DNA from: Ypsolopha sequella
Taxonomy: Eukaryota; Arthropoda; Insecta; Lepidoptera; Ypsolophidae
DNA: 64,000 bases
Direction of reading: 5' to 3'
Assembly (NCBI GenBank): GCA_934047225.1
Contig: OW203991.1
Location: forward strand, 1,426,001-1,490,000
Made by a program: the position numbers and the translations under genes. Below, one piece after another: positions 53,421 through 63,921 of this stretch. The first letter of the stretch is position 1, and each line of letters begins with the position of its first letter. Under the pieces are notes generated by a model. The model was given only the letters and a program-made list of their open reading frames with translations, was not told the DNA's origin and made no database searches.

Positions 53421-54008
53421 AGAACGCAAAATAACCTGCTACAAACAAAAAACGTTGCTTACGGAATAAGAGTGTTTTCTTCAATAGACTATAATTTTCA
53501 ATCTGTTATTGATACACCTCCTCCACATTCATTAGTATAGTCATACAAGCTATTCTATTCCAGGTGCTTTTGACTTGAGCTTTCTCCACTAATTGGTCGA
53601 CATTATGTCCTTATAAGGCTGCTCGGTCGAGCTTAACCTTCCACTTGCACACCATAGGTATATTTCTTTCGTCGCTCTACTTTGATTAATCTTCTCTATA
53701 TGCCCAAACTACTGAGGTATCCCTTTTTTCATTCTATTTACTGCAATATCAGGCTGCAGCAATCCCTTATACCTATTACCCACTTACATGTTACTACTAA
53801 TAAAAAATTACTTAGGCAATTTTTTTATCACTTACCAAATTTTTTAAAGAATAGCTTACATTTCACTTGAGTATGTTGCTGTATTTTTATAAAGACGAAC
53901 CTCTGAAAAATATTATATTCCAAGTTTTTAAGAGTACCTCGCACAAGCAAACCCATTAGAGCCCACTCTAGTCTCTTTAAATTTTCAAGACCTAAGTAAG
54001 TTACTTAC

Positions 54009-54087
54009 CGTTTTTAGTGGCCATCGCCATTAAAGTGGCGCCAAGGACCGCAGCCGTAGCCAGCAGCCGACACAACGCCGGCAGCAT
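54009..54087 (-). CDS. Host gene first coding exon: signal-peptide start with splice donor
   Basis: The minus-strand ATG at 54087-54085 opens a frame of 26 complete codons plus one base: MLPALCRLLATAAVLGATLM then AMATKN and a G. It ends at 54009 against GTAAGTAA (54008-54001), a strong 5' splice donor. The start has A at -3 (cgacaATG), and an in-frame TGA lies 24 nt upstream, so this is the natural first codon. The sequence has an Arg near the N-terminus, a hydrophobic Leu/Ala/Val core and small residues near 20-23. That is a typical signal peptide, so the product should enter the secretory pathway. The exon is more GC-rich than its surroundings. The rest of the gene must lie at lower coordinates or beyond the window; no matching phase-1 acceptor exon was recognised. 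The family is unknown. This is the only convincing host coding exon seen. Confidence 0.65.
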
Positions 54088-54240
54088 TGTCGCACTGGCA
54101 CTAAACCATCACTGTCACTCGACACTAGCACAACACTACCTACCCTCACTTCACATCTGGCCCAACACTAGCTTCCACGTCGGAAGCAATGGCCACGTGT
54201 TCCCGTTTGAATTACGAATTCAAGTTTTGCATTTCTAAAT
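54088..54240 (-). promoter_or_regulatory. Probable 5' UTR/promoter-proximal region with minimal uORFs
   Basis: Upstream of the exon on the minus strand is a GC-richer stretch with repeated 'gtgctagtgtcgagtgacagtg'-like text. It contains ATGGTTTAG (54109-54101) and the start-stop ATGTGA (54156-54151). Each would be a minimal upstream ORF if transcribed. A core promoter could not be placed with confidence. Confidence 0.35.
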
Positions 54241-54462
54241 TGTGTTCAATTTTGTTTTTCTCTGGTGTTAAGATGTTGCCAGTCATGTGATATCATCTGA
54301 AACAAAAAAAAAGACGGTGGAGTAACTGTTTTTATTGGTTCATATAAAGATGACTATGGATTCATAGCAAGAAGTTTATAACCACGCTGGAGTGATAACC
54401 TCTATTGAAACGCGCACGCTAAAATAAATGACTTTGCGAGGTGAATCTTTCTCTTTTACTCA

Positions 54463-54568
54463 TTTTTATAGGATTAAAATTTGATTTGTGAAACGTGTAT
54501 TATATATACCTACTTTGCAAAATAAACTTTTTGAATTTTGAATTTAAATTTTGAATTTTTGAATTTTG
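54463..54568 (+). repeat. Repeat family F tail only
   Basis: 'attaaaatttgatttgtgaa', 'acgtgtattatatatacct' and 'gcaaaataaactttttgaat' followed by TTTTGAA repeats. A strongly 5'-truncated copy lying just upstream of the host exon's 5' side. Confidence 0.8.
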
Positions 54569-55130
54569 AAACTTTATTGTGATTTTATCTCTATTACTCA
54601 TGAAGGGCATTTCAAGGTTTTTTTTTTGATTGCGTGGCTATACAAGAAGTTATGTAAGAAGGTTATATAGGAAGTAAGCGTCCCAGTATGGTGTTAAGCT
54701 TCTTGGCTCATAGGGATTTCACGTTGGCTTGGACATAATTCCATAGCCAACAGCTGGCCAATAGGAAGCAAAAACGTTACAGCGAAGACAGCAATTCCAA
54801 GTTAATATCGTTCGTATTATGCAAATAAATATTCTGAATGTACCAGCCATCGCTTACACACTACCCTCTAGTGGCTGGTGGAGTCTTGGCTACCTTCCAC
54901 CTTTGATGCCATTACACGTGCCCACATATTCCCTGTGTGAAGGAAACATATTCATCTAAATTTACCTTTCCGTAATGCTGTGCTCTGATTAGGTTTGGAG
55001 AGAGACAGACATGAAATGTATAATTCAGGGAGTAAAGGTTGATTTATTTTATTAGAAAAGTTGATGTCAAGATTACAAAGCGACATGTTTTAAAAGGTTC
55101 ATAAAAAATGGGCACATTTCATAACGACGT
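54569..55130. other. No gene seen
   Basis: Mixed composition. 'gtagccaacagctggccaat' near 54744 is the only GC-richer feature. No coding motif. Confidence 0.35.
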
Positions 55131-55570
55131 TTTGTTTAAGGGGCTATACCGTGAAAATTGACACTTTTTGAAGTTATTTATCTGCTCTTTTAATGAAGTT
55201 CCAAGTAAAATAAATTAGTATAACAATTTTGCGACCTTTTACTAGATTTTGATCTATCAGAAACGCGATAGGAGGAATTTCATTCGATAGAAATAATTAT
55301 TGAAATCAGGTCTAAATTTACACTTTTTTTGATATTCTGACAAATTAGGATAGCATACATACTTGAAAAATATTTATTTAGATGGGTTTTAACTACACCT
55401 AAATTACTGGTTATGGAATTTTTTGTAGCTATTTTAGTTAATTTTGCATTAATTTAAAACCGACTTTTTGACCATTTTCCCCGATTCCGTCCCTTTTGCA
55501 CTGCGGGTCTTTCTGCCTGGAGTAACGGGGACCTTTGCTAGCACGGTATATCACCTTAACTGTATACTGT
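55131..55570 (+). repeat. Repeat family C, copy 3
   Basis: It shares 'gatagaaataattattgaaatcagg', 'agatgggttttaac', 'aaaaccgactttttg' and 'gtcccttttgcactgcgg' with 18655-19020, in the same order and orientation. Confidence 0.75.
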
Positions 55571-55784
55571 TACTGTACACGGTATGAATCAGGAATAGAT
55601 AATACTATTTTGTAAGTTAGGTAGTAAATTAATCTTGGACCCGGAAGAAGTAAGCGAATATCTGGTAGCGTCACATATCAATAATAAAATTAAATAAATT
55701 TGATATTGCCTTTAATACGAGTAGCTTTCTTTTATTATTTTTTGATGTTAAATTACAAATATACAAAATGAAACACATTATTAG

Positions 55785-55843
55785 TTTGTGGATATATTAA
55801 TAATTTGCAATATTCCGCTAAACAATATTAATATATCCACAAA
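55785..55843. repeat. Hairpin with 17-bp arms
   Basis: TTTGTGGATATATTAAT (55785-55801) and ATTAATATATCCACAAA (55827-55843) are perfect complements around a 25-nt loop. 'ttaatatatccacaaattca' also occurs at 46197 inside family C territory. Confidence 0.75.
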
Positions 55844-57029
55844 TTCATGATGGACTCCCGCAAAGTAACGCCTTTTTCAATAAATTTTAAACACATTATT
55901 GTATAAATGATAAAAATTCAAGATATATTTTGGACCTCATTAGGCATCAGTTGAAATAATAATGTTATAATATGTGTCTCATTTGTGTATATTTATAATT
56001 ATATATCAAAAATAACTTTGATGAAACAACATCTGTTCGTTACGTCACGTATAAAATGCAGTCTATTTTAAATTAGCAAGTTTCTTATTTGAAAGACGTA
56101 AAACAAAAGCTCGCAATTCTTGAGTTTTTGACGTTTTTTTGCACTGTTTGATTGTTGACAAAAAGGAATATAAACTTATCTGAGGTTTCAATTAATTTAA
56201 GAACCCTGAAAATGTTAGAACGTTCAAATAAAGCGATGTAATACACGTTACACACGGCGTCTACATTATGTAGGTAAGAGGAAAAAGCTCTTCTGCGCTA
56301 ATGGTTTGTCGAAACGACTTCGTTTAATGAATCATTTAGACAGGTCGAGGGCACAGCCTGTGACTGAATTACGACACCCATTAAAATATAATTTCAGGTT
56401 GTATGTCGATTAGAGTTCAACTGAAGATGCGTTTTCGGTAATGGCCGAAAATCGATTTATTTTTTAAGTTGAGGGCATCGTAGTGAATGTTGTGAATGAA
56501 TGTGAATGTGCTCTTGATGTGTGATTGTGAAAATGTGATTTTCCATATAAATTTCAGTCGCCATATTTTTTCATTTCGAAATTTAATGATAAGTGATAGC
56601 TGGATTATTTAGAGTCTTCCAGTTTTAATTTCGTTATGCAATGTCTTAAGAATTAAATTGCTTTTAAAATTTGTTTACCTGTTTTTTATATAGCATGGTT
56701 AAAATTAGTTTACTTTATTATAAAGAACGATCAAAATGTTTCAGATCCAGAGCTAACTTTTGTCATTCAAAATCAAGTTATTATTTCAAAAATGACGTAA
56801 AATTACAAATTCACATGAGTTTTTCGAAAATTATTTTTATCGTTTAGTAACTCAGATTAAGCTCCTAGTTGTCTAGATTAAGTCCCTCCCATATAAAGTG
56901 GTTGGATTGACATAAGTTTAAAAGAATACAAAATCAAAATATATTACTCAAAATATTTTGATCTATTCCCATACTGCAATTAGGTAATTATAACATCAAA
57001 AGCGGTATTATAAGTACCTTGATTGTTTG
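55844..57029. other. No gene seen
   Basis: AT-rich sequence with no recognisable repeat or coding region. A tgtgaatg repeat phrase is present near 56490. Confidence 0.35.
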
Positions 57030-57330
57030 ACCGATGTTATCAATATCAATAAAAGGGTAGAACCCGGTGTGTTCGGAGAAAAATAATAAAAATAAAAAGG
57101 GAGTGACTAAAAAAGAGAAATAGAACACAAATCAGCAATTTTTAGAATTCTTTCCTGTCTGTTTGTTCACGCAACTTTCCAAAACCACTGAACGGATTTG
57201 GATGCGGTTTTTTTTTATTATCATCGAAGTGACCCTGATCAACATATATGTTGTAAGGGGCAGAGCCGAACATGCGAGTTTTTCGGCATCGCTGGTTTTG
57301 TTGAGGATATTGTCAGTTTGTATATTATTT
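57030..57330 (+). repeat. Repeat family J, copy 1
   Basis: 'ggtgtgttcggagaaaaataataaaaa', 'gaacacaaatcagcaatttt' and 'tagaatt.tttcctgtctgt' match 59570-59720. It continues 'tgaacggatttggatgcggt', a phrase common in lepidopteran MITEs. Confidence 0.65.
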
Positions 57331-57447
57331 AATTGAGAGGGAGTGAGAGCGCTTATAATGCGATGCCGCGTGCAGAAGCTAGTTCAGTTATAAAAATTAC
57401 AGGTTATTATGGAATGTGAATTGAATTGCAATTTAGTCATGAATAAA

Positions 57448-57672
57448 TGATCGTAACAAGATGGCCGCTGGAGCCGAAAGGCGTTGGAATGGAGAACACG
57501 TACAGCAAAGCGTATCGTAGGCTGACCTCGTGCCCGCTGGACTGACGACCTGAAGGACGTTGCGGGTAGCGGCTGGATGAGGATGACGCAGGACCGCCAA
57601 GAGTGGCAAAATATTGGAGAGGCCTGTGTCCAGCAGGGTATGAACACAGGCTGATGGATGGATGGATGGTAG
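57448..57672 (+). pseudogene. RTE LINE 3' end, fragment
   Basis: The plus strand reads remnants of 'RRWNGEHV' and 'DDLKDVAGSGWMRMTQDRQE' followed by 'WQNIGEACVQQ'. The decayed tail is 'tgtccagcagggtatgaaca' and 'ggctgatgg(atgg)n'. It corresponds to 41870-42034 and 23330-23503. Only the last ~75 codons and tail survive. Confidence 0.8.
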
Positions 57673-57724
57673 AAATTATTGCATTCAAATGATAAAGTGA
57701 TACAGACAATTTTAACATCCAAGC

Positions 57725-58230
57725 GTGATGAGACGTGGTTGGTGCCCTATCGCCGTACTTCGGGTACAAACATGAACCAGAAGCTATACGTGCCTTTCAA
57801 ATCACGCAGATCGAACACAAATGTGATTTGAACATAATTTATACTTGCGATTGTCGGCACTTGGTGAAACTTGAAACACATCTTGAATTAAAACACTTGT
57901 ACTAGTAGTTTCACTTTATTTGTGTTAACTCCCGACCGGTTTCGGATTTTATTCCATTTTCAAGGGAAGATCTTAATTAAATTATTTTACATGACTCCAG
58001 GCACTAGCTCTGAGCAATCGTTCGTAATTGATTATTATCATTGTTTACGTTGCTCAGAGCTAGTGCCTGGAGTCATGTAAAATAATTTAATTAAGATCTT
58101 CCCTTGAAAATGGAATAAAATCCGAAACCGGTCGGGAGTTAACACAAATAAAGTGAAACTACTAGTACAAGTGTTTTAATTCAAGATGATTTGAACATGT
58201 TCTCCGGATCAGTGGAGGATTAGTATGCAA
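57725..58230 (-). mobile_element. tRNA-derived SINE remnant split by hairpin element
   Basis: Both flanks (57725-57835 and 58187-58230) read, on the minus strand, 'ccactgatccggagaacatg' + 'ttcaaatca' + 'gcgtgatttgaaaggcacgt', parallel to 22340-22490. The 12-bp TGATTTGAACAT is present on both sides (57824-57835, 58187-58198). Confidence 0.65.
57836..58186. mobile_element. Snap-back element with perfect 139-bp inverted repeat
   Basis: 57879-58017 and 58050-58188 are exact reverse complements over 139 bp, separated by a 32-nt loop (58018-58049). No mismatch was found when the arms were read base by base. The right arm runs two bases into the target duplication. The left end has 43 extra bases (57836-57878: 'ttatacttgcgattgtcggc' ...) with no counterpart at the right, so the element is asymmetric. 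A diverged, non-palindromic relative of the left half is at 53268-53420. The element contains CCGACCGGTTTCGG-type blocks and has no open frame. Transcription across it would give a long double-stranded hairpin. Confidence 0.93.
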
Positions 58231-59559
58231 AAACAATTTGACCGAAAACTATATGACCTCTATTTGAGCTTCATAAATGATAGTTGTAAACTTAAATGCG
58301 GTCAAAAGCTTATTTGCTTGTGTTAATGACGCCGTGAACGTGTTATTATTTACAACTAACTTTTCGTCTGCTGCTCTACCCACGTTCATTCAATTTCAGC
58401 CCCGTTTTCAGTTTTCATCCAAAATTATCCTTTTTTATTATTATGTGTAAAATTAAATTTATGTATTTATATAAGTATATTTATTAAATACTTTGTATTA
58501 TATGCTTGTGTATGTTTATATATTAGTTTATTATAGCGTAAGGAATCCCCCATTAATAAATCTATGTAGTTTTTATGTTTGATTTCGTGACATTTACACG
58601 CTCCTTTCTTTATTTTTTCTATATTTTTTTTCACCCAAAGGTTACCTGGAAGATATTGCTATTAGCAACAAGTGCCGCCTTTGTACACTGTAAAATATAA
58701 TTAATGTTTTTTTTTTCATGTTTTTGTGTAAAATAACATTAAGAGTAATAAATAATATATAAAAAATAAATACCTACGCTCTCAAAACCGAGCGATTTAT
58801 CAGTAGTTACCATAGGCACAGATCTCGCTGTGTGTGTAGCTTATTGTATTTGAGGTATAATATAAGATGGCACTGACATAATCAAGAGGTAAATTCCAAC
58901 GTAAATGAGATCTTACGTCGGCAAAGCTTCAAATATAGTATAGTATATATGTAATAGTATATACGTTTATATAATACGTAGTATATACTCGTAAGCATGT
59001 CATCTAATATTCAAACTTAATTATATTATAGATCTAGACTATGTAGGTACCTCAAAACAGTGATATTAATTTAAGGGACTATAATTATTTAGTATGATGC
59101 TTAACACAAAATAAAGGGTATACCAAAACAGAACAAAATTAATGAAATCTGTACTTTGAAAAAACACGAAAGTTTCTCTCTTCTCCGCCATGGATTTAAA
59201 CTTCAGTCAAAGGACTGGTCGAATTTGGTCAAAGTAATATAAAAAAAAATACAATGAATAAATATTCATAAGGAAAAAATAAGTCTGTTCAAAACTATAA
59301 AAAACAGGAGATGAAATAGTTAAAGGACAACATGGTTATACTAAACAAGTTCGAAAAACGTGCGCGACGTTGTTACTTTGTTAAAATAAATACGAGAGTA
59401 ATCTTGTGTTTTGCCATCAACCTGTCCATACAAAATTATCAATAAAAATGTAAATAAAATGTTATCAATTGACTAACGTGTGATTAATGCCGGACCTAGG
59501 ATAGGGCCCGTAATATATATCACTTTATTTTTACGTTACCAATAACAAAAACATAAATA
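58231..59559. other. No gene seen
   Basis: AT-rich with homopolymer runs and TA-rich dinucleotide tracts (58940-58990). No coding motif. Confidence 0.35.
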
Positions 59560-59730
59560 TAACAAAACAGAAAAATCCGGTGTGTCTGTTGAAAAAAAGT
59601 AATAAAAATGACTGACGTGACTAAAGAAGAGTAATGGAACACAAATCAGCGATTTTTAGAATTATTTTCTGTCTGTCCGTCTGTCTGTCTGTTTATTCGT
59701 TCGCGCAATAACCGAAACAATTACAAATTA
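59560..59730 (+). repeat. Repeat family J, copy 2
   Basis: 'ccggtgtgtctgttgaaaaa', 'gaacacaaatcagcgatttt' and 'tagaattattttctgtctgt' then a GTCT run, matching 57030-57180. Confidence 0.65.
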
Positions 59731-59814
59731 TATGATTTAAAGTGAAAATCATCGTTTTGGAAACACAAAATGTTCTTTGAGTGCATAACAAGGTGGCATA
59801 ATCAATTAAAAACA

Positions 59815-59930
59815 AATTCTCTAAGAAAAACATATCTCAGCCGGTGCTCGAACCCGTATCTCTGTCTATTGCGGGACAGCTACTTATCCAGTACCGACAT
59901 CTACTAGATTCTTCCGAATTTTGTAACAAC
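59815..59930 (-). mobile_element. tRNA-like/SINE remnant
   Basis: The minus strand has 'gggttcgagcaccggctgag' (B-box-like) preceded by 'ggataagtagctgtcccgca'. The A-box is weak and no tRNA fold is convincing. Confidence 0.35.
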
Positions 59931-60840
59931 TTGATACACCATCTAAATATGAAATGCTCCACGAGGGCGTTCTGTGACATCCTCTCACATTATGATGTCC
60001 CTTTATAGATAGCACATTATTTATTTATTGACTTACTTTTGATATTAACTCAAAAAAAAAAAAAAATTTTTTTTTTACGTTTATATTATTTTTCCTATTA
60101 ACTCTAGAGTGAAAATATAAAAAAATTGTTGTCACATAAATTTTGAACCATAATCCCTGACCAAACTCTTATTTCAAGCTGGTAATCCTAATTCTGTATC
60201 CCACATGACGAGCCCAACTTAGTTTAGGGTCCACTGTAAAACGTAGACACTACATAATCTGTTTAAAATAATTTGAATTGTACCAAACTGTATTTTCTCT
60301 ATGTATTTTTTAATGTAAAACATGTTTTTAGTGTAAAATTTTCAAGTAAGTAAATAATTTATAGTACTTTCACGCCATTATTACTTTAGTATTAAAATAT
60401 GACGGAAAATACTCTTTTAACTTTCAAATTCCAATTCTGACGGTTTCAGAGACAAATCAGTCATGGAAACGCAGGAATCAAACCCTACCCAAGGATTGAC
60501 TTCTACCACTTACTTCTAAATCTAACGCAATTTATGAAGGTATTGTTTGTTAGTGAATGCCCCACTACTGGCATACTGCTACATAATTGGAAAATAAAAC
60601 CTTAGGGAGCTGCACTCGACAGCAAACCAAATAAATAGCAACTGCATTCGTTCCCAGCAATACATGTTTCTGTAAATACACAAATACTTTCCTGAACTTG
60701 TTGGTTAGGGTTCCAACATAACACGGAACATTTTTATACTGAAACTTAGATGTCTGTTTTCCGAATGTCCGTCTGGCTGTCTGCTTGAAACATCTGCGCA
60801 GCCAAAGATTTCAAAAGTTTAGATTAGCCCTGGCACCTAA
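59931..60840. other. No gene seen; MITE debris
   Basis: An A14/T10 palindrome lies at about 60050-60076. 'ttagggttccaacataacac' ... 'gtccgtctggctgtctgctt' at 60706-60785 looks like debris of the 'gggttccgtacc' family. Confidence 0.4.
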
Positions 60841-60844
60841 AATC

Positions 60845-62489
60845 TACCCAAGTAGCACAAAACACCATTATATCAAACTTATAATAGCACGAGTCAATGC
60901 TCTTTACATTATAATAAAATCGTATATCAACCGTATTTCTTTTATACGACTCTTATACGTAAAATTTGGGCCCCCCCTTTATACGGCTTTAAGTTTTATA
61001 AAGGATGTATAATAGCACTACAACTTTTGTATAATAGCATTAATAAAGTCAGGTAAAAGCATTAAAAGGTGCTAATTGAATTTTTTGTGACTATATTACA
61101 ATTGATATGCGGCAATTCAAATTTCAGTATGTTAATTTAATGTTATTACAATGCTTACTGTTTTATTTCCTTTGTTGAAAAGTATATTCAATAGATTTAA
61201 AAAATATATCAATCAGTTTAAGTTATTGTCATGTGCAATGGTGTAATTTTATGTTCCGTGTTGGTGTTAAAGTGAATTTTAATATTGAACAGATGAGAAC
61301 TATCATTTTTACAGTTCGTAATGAGTGAAATAAGCTGCGAGCATCAGTTTGTGGAGTAAAATTTACAAGTTTATGGCGTAAAATACACGCGCCTTCGCAA
61401 ACGTCCTTTATTATTATAAAAATAATAGAAAATTATAACTTGTAGTGACAACTTTTGTTGAAATTTAGGCTTTTAGCATTGTTTTAACAAATATAATTGG
61501 TTTTATAGGCATCTGTGCACAAAATAAATTATCGTTAACCCTTTTTCATCTGATTAAGTTGACTTTAAATCTTTTTGTAAGAAATTAAACAAGAAAGCAA
61601 ATGGCGACACGTAAAATTAATGCATTAGGCATTCAAATATAGTGTAGTAGAGCTGTTAATCGTATTATGGTCGGACACAAAACATAGAGCTCGTAGAACA
61701 CACTTCCATTTAAGGTTCAGCCGTATTTCAACACTTCAGAAGTATCTTATAATGCAAATAATCATTAAACGCCACTGTGATGGATTGATATCGAGTTAGG
61801 TAGGATACCGCGATCATGTGTTAAAAACCTTATTATTAATAATGCATAAAATTAATATACTCTTTTTTCAGTTTTCTTTTAAATCGACCTGTTTTATTTG
61901 TTTTTTTCCAACGTTTTTTGTCCATGGCGCAAGCGATGCGTATAAAATCCACCATTACAATACATAAAAGTAACCATTTGAAAACTCAAATTATGATCTA
62001 TTTATTACTTGTATTTCTAAATATACATTAAATTTGATCAAAATATAGCCCAATGTTTGATTAAAGCATAAATTAAGAAGATAACGGAGCTAAAGCATTA
62101 CTTGTTCTTTATTCAATGTGTATATAGGATAAGCATTAAATCGACACAAGCACAGACCATTAAAAAACCTTTGTTTCTAGAAAATGACAATATACAACTA
62201 TGTGCACTAAATAATAATATGTTAATGCTTATTTAATGCATGATGTTTTTCATATTACCAAAATACGATAACAACTGTATATTAACATTACCTTATACTT
62301 AAATAGGAGTTTTGACATTATAATACTTTTTTTAGTAACCATAACATGGCATTAAGCATTATCAAATGAAATTAATGCCTTTATACAAATTTGAAACTTG
62401 ACCAGTGCTGATTAAAAATGAAAATATGACTTTAGGGCATAAATCCGCAGTTATTTTAGTTAATATATTATTTATGTGCTACTTGGGTA
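60845..62489. mobile_element. TIR element (1,645 bp) rich in GCATTAA motifs
   Basis: TACCCAAGTAGCACAAAA at 60845 and its complement 'tttatgtgctacttgggta' at 62471-62489 bound the element; the outer TA could be the target. Inside, GCATTAA/TTAATGC occurs many times (for example near 61037, 61055, 61619, 62130, 62154, 62351, 62372). A CCCCCC run lies at 60970. No transposase-like frame is seen; the 75-codon frame at 60785-61012 crosses the left end. Confidence 0.7.
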
Positions 62490-62945
62490 TTGCATTATTT
62501 TTGAATGAATGCGTTACCATAATACCGACGCGCGCACACTTATGAGTGCGCAATCTGCCTACCTACGGTCAGTAAACTGATCAGACTACTAAAGTTGTCA
62601 AAATGATTAACTTTAAGTGCACTTAAGGCGTAACTATCACTGTGTTCATATAAGCACTGATTCCAAACGTGTGAGCTTCACCCATTTGAAGGTGGAAACA
62701 TTTTGGTGCTGTCATAGTAAGGTAAGGGCTTATCTTTACTTTTGAAATCTTTGTGCGCAGCTAGCTCCGAGAGAGAATGCCGGTCAGTCCGATTCCGCTT
62801 ACCACAGTATGTCGCTAACCAATCAGTATTTTTGCATAGACTTTAGTTCTGGTTTATTCGTACACGCTTGAGTAACGAAGAGTAAAACAGTTAAACTAAA
62901 CAAAACTAAACTAAACTAAACAAAAAACTCATCTTGCACCGGAAC
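62490..62945. other. GC-richer block, possible promoter or LTR relic
   Basis: 'gctagctccgagagagaatgccggtcagtc' and 'gctaaccaatcag' (CCAAT-like) are followed by an (AAACT)n run at 62892-62925. No confirmed exon. Confidence 0.25.
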
Positions 62946-62950
62946 ACAAT

Positions 62951-63169
62951 GTGACCGTCTACGGACCGACACTTCACGGACTTTTTCTAATCGGTCCGCG
63001 TCAAAACGAATTCCCGGTGCAGACGAAGTATTTTCAAATTGAATATTTTCACAGGAAATGGAGGTTGCCTCCAAGTAGTTTCCATTTGTATTTGCTTGCG
63101 TTTATTTTTGCTTTAGGAAGGAATTCCTATTTTCGAAACGCAATAAAATATTCAGCGATTTATTTTTAG
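62951..63169 (+). CDS. Unrecognised open frame, doubtful
   Basis: A 72-codon frame opens at a GTG (62951) and is open a little further upstream. 'TVYGPTLHGLFLIGPRQNEF' and 'FQIEYFHRKWR' look protein-like, and the second half is hydrophobic (LYLLAFIFALG). 'ttttcacag|GAAATGG' inside resembles a splice acceptor. There is no conventional ATG, and no family is recognised. It follows a possible promoter-like block. It could be a transposon remnant. Confidence 0.2.
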   Translation: MTVYGPTLHGLFLIGPRQNEFPVQTKYFQIEYFHRKWRLPPSSFHLYLLAFIFALGRNSYFRNAIKYSAIYF

Positions 63170-63451
63170 ATATAAGAAAAATTACATAAAGACATTCTTG
63201 ACAATTTTTTGATAAATGTGGCTTTCTCCATCTACTCGTATGTTTACATAAAATAGTAGATTTTGATTCTTGTGCAAGATGGTCCCCTTGACTACGTCTC
63301 GGCAAAAAAAAATATCGACACCCACACCTGTATCAAACAACGTTTTTTAATACATCTGCAAAAAATTACATGAAAAAATACAATAAGTCGACAAAAAACA
63401 TAGGTACAGTACAGGTAGTGGTTTTTGACGTATGGCCTCGACTACGCTAGT

Positions 63452-63921
63452 CATTTTTTCTCTATCGCACTTAGTAATTTTGTGTGCTAGTCCCCCAACA
63501 TTTTTTCTCTATCGCACTTAGTAATTTTGTGTGCTAGTCCCCCAACATTTTTTCTCTATCGCACTTAGTAATTTTGTGTGCTAGTCCCCCAACATTTTTT
63601 CTCTATCGCACTTAGTAATTTTGTGTGCTAGTCCCCCAACATTTTTTCTCTATCGCACTTAGTAATTTTGTGTGCTAGTCCCCCAACATTTTTTCTCTAT
63701 CGCACTTAGTAATTTTGTGTGCTAGTCCCCCAACATTTTTTCTCTATCGCACTTAGTAATTTTGTGTGCTAGTCCCCCAACATTTTTTCTCTATCGCACT
63801 TAGTAATTTTGTGTGCTAGTCCCCCAACATTTTTTCTCTATCGCACTTAGTAATTTTGTGTGCTAGTCCCCCAACATTTTTTCTCTATCGCACTTAGTAA
63901 TTTTGTGTGCTAGTCCCCCAA
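63452..63921. repeat. 47-bp tandem repeat, exactly 10 identical units
   Basis: Units start every 47 bases from 63452 to 63875. Each reads CATTTTTTCTCTATCGCACT + TAGTAATTTTGTGTGCTAGT + CCCCCAA. I see no substitution between units. The left flank 'ctacgctagtc' resembles the unit's 'gtgctagtc', a possible seed for the expansion. Confidence 0.97.

Noticed and set aside
54017..54238. 73-codon plus-strand frame over the host exon
   Set aside because: Shadow of the minus-strand signal-peptide exon and its 5' UTR; no plus-strand splice or promoter support.
63452..63921. Regular repeats that could be mistaken for a CRISPR array
   Set aside because: Units are contiguous and identical with no unique spacers, in a eukaryotic genome. 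The same applies to the arrays at 10410, 19868, 32663, 40093 and 51996.
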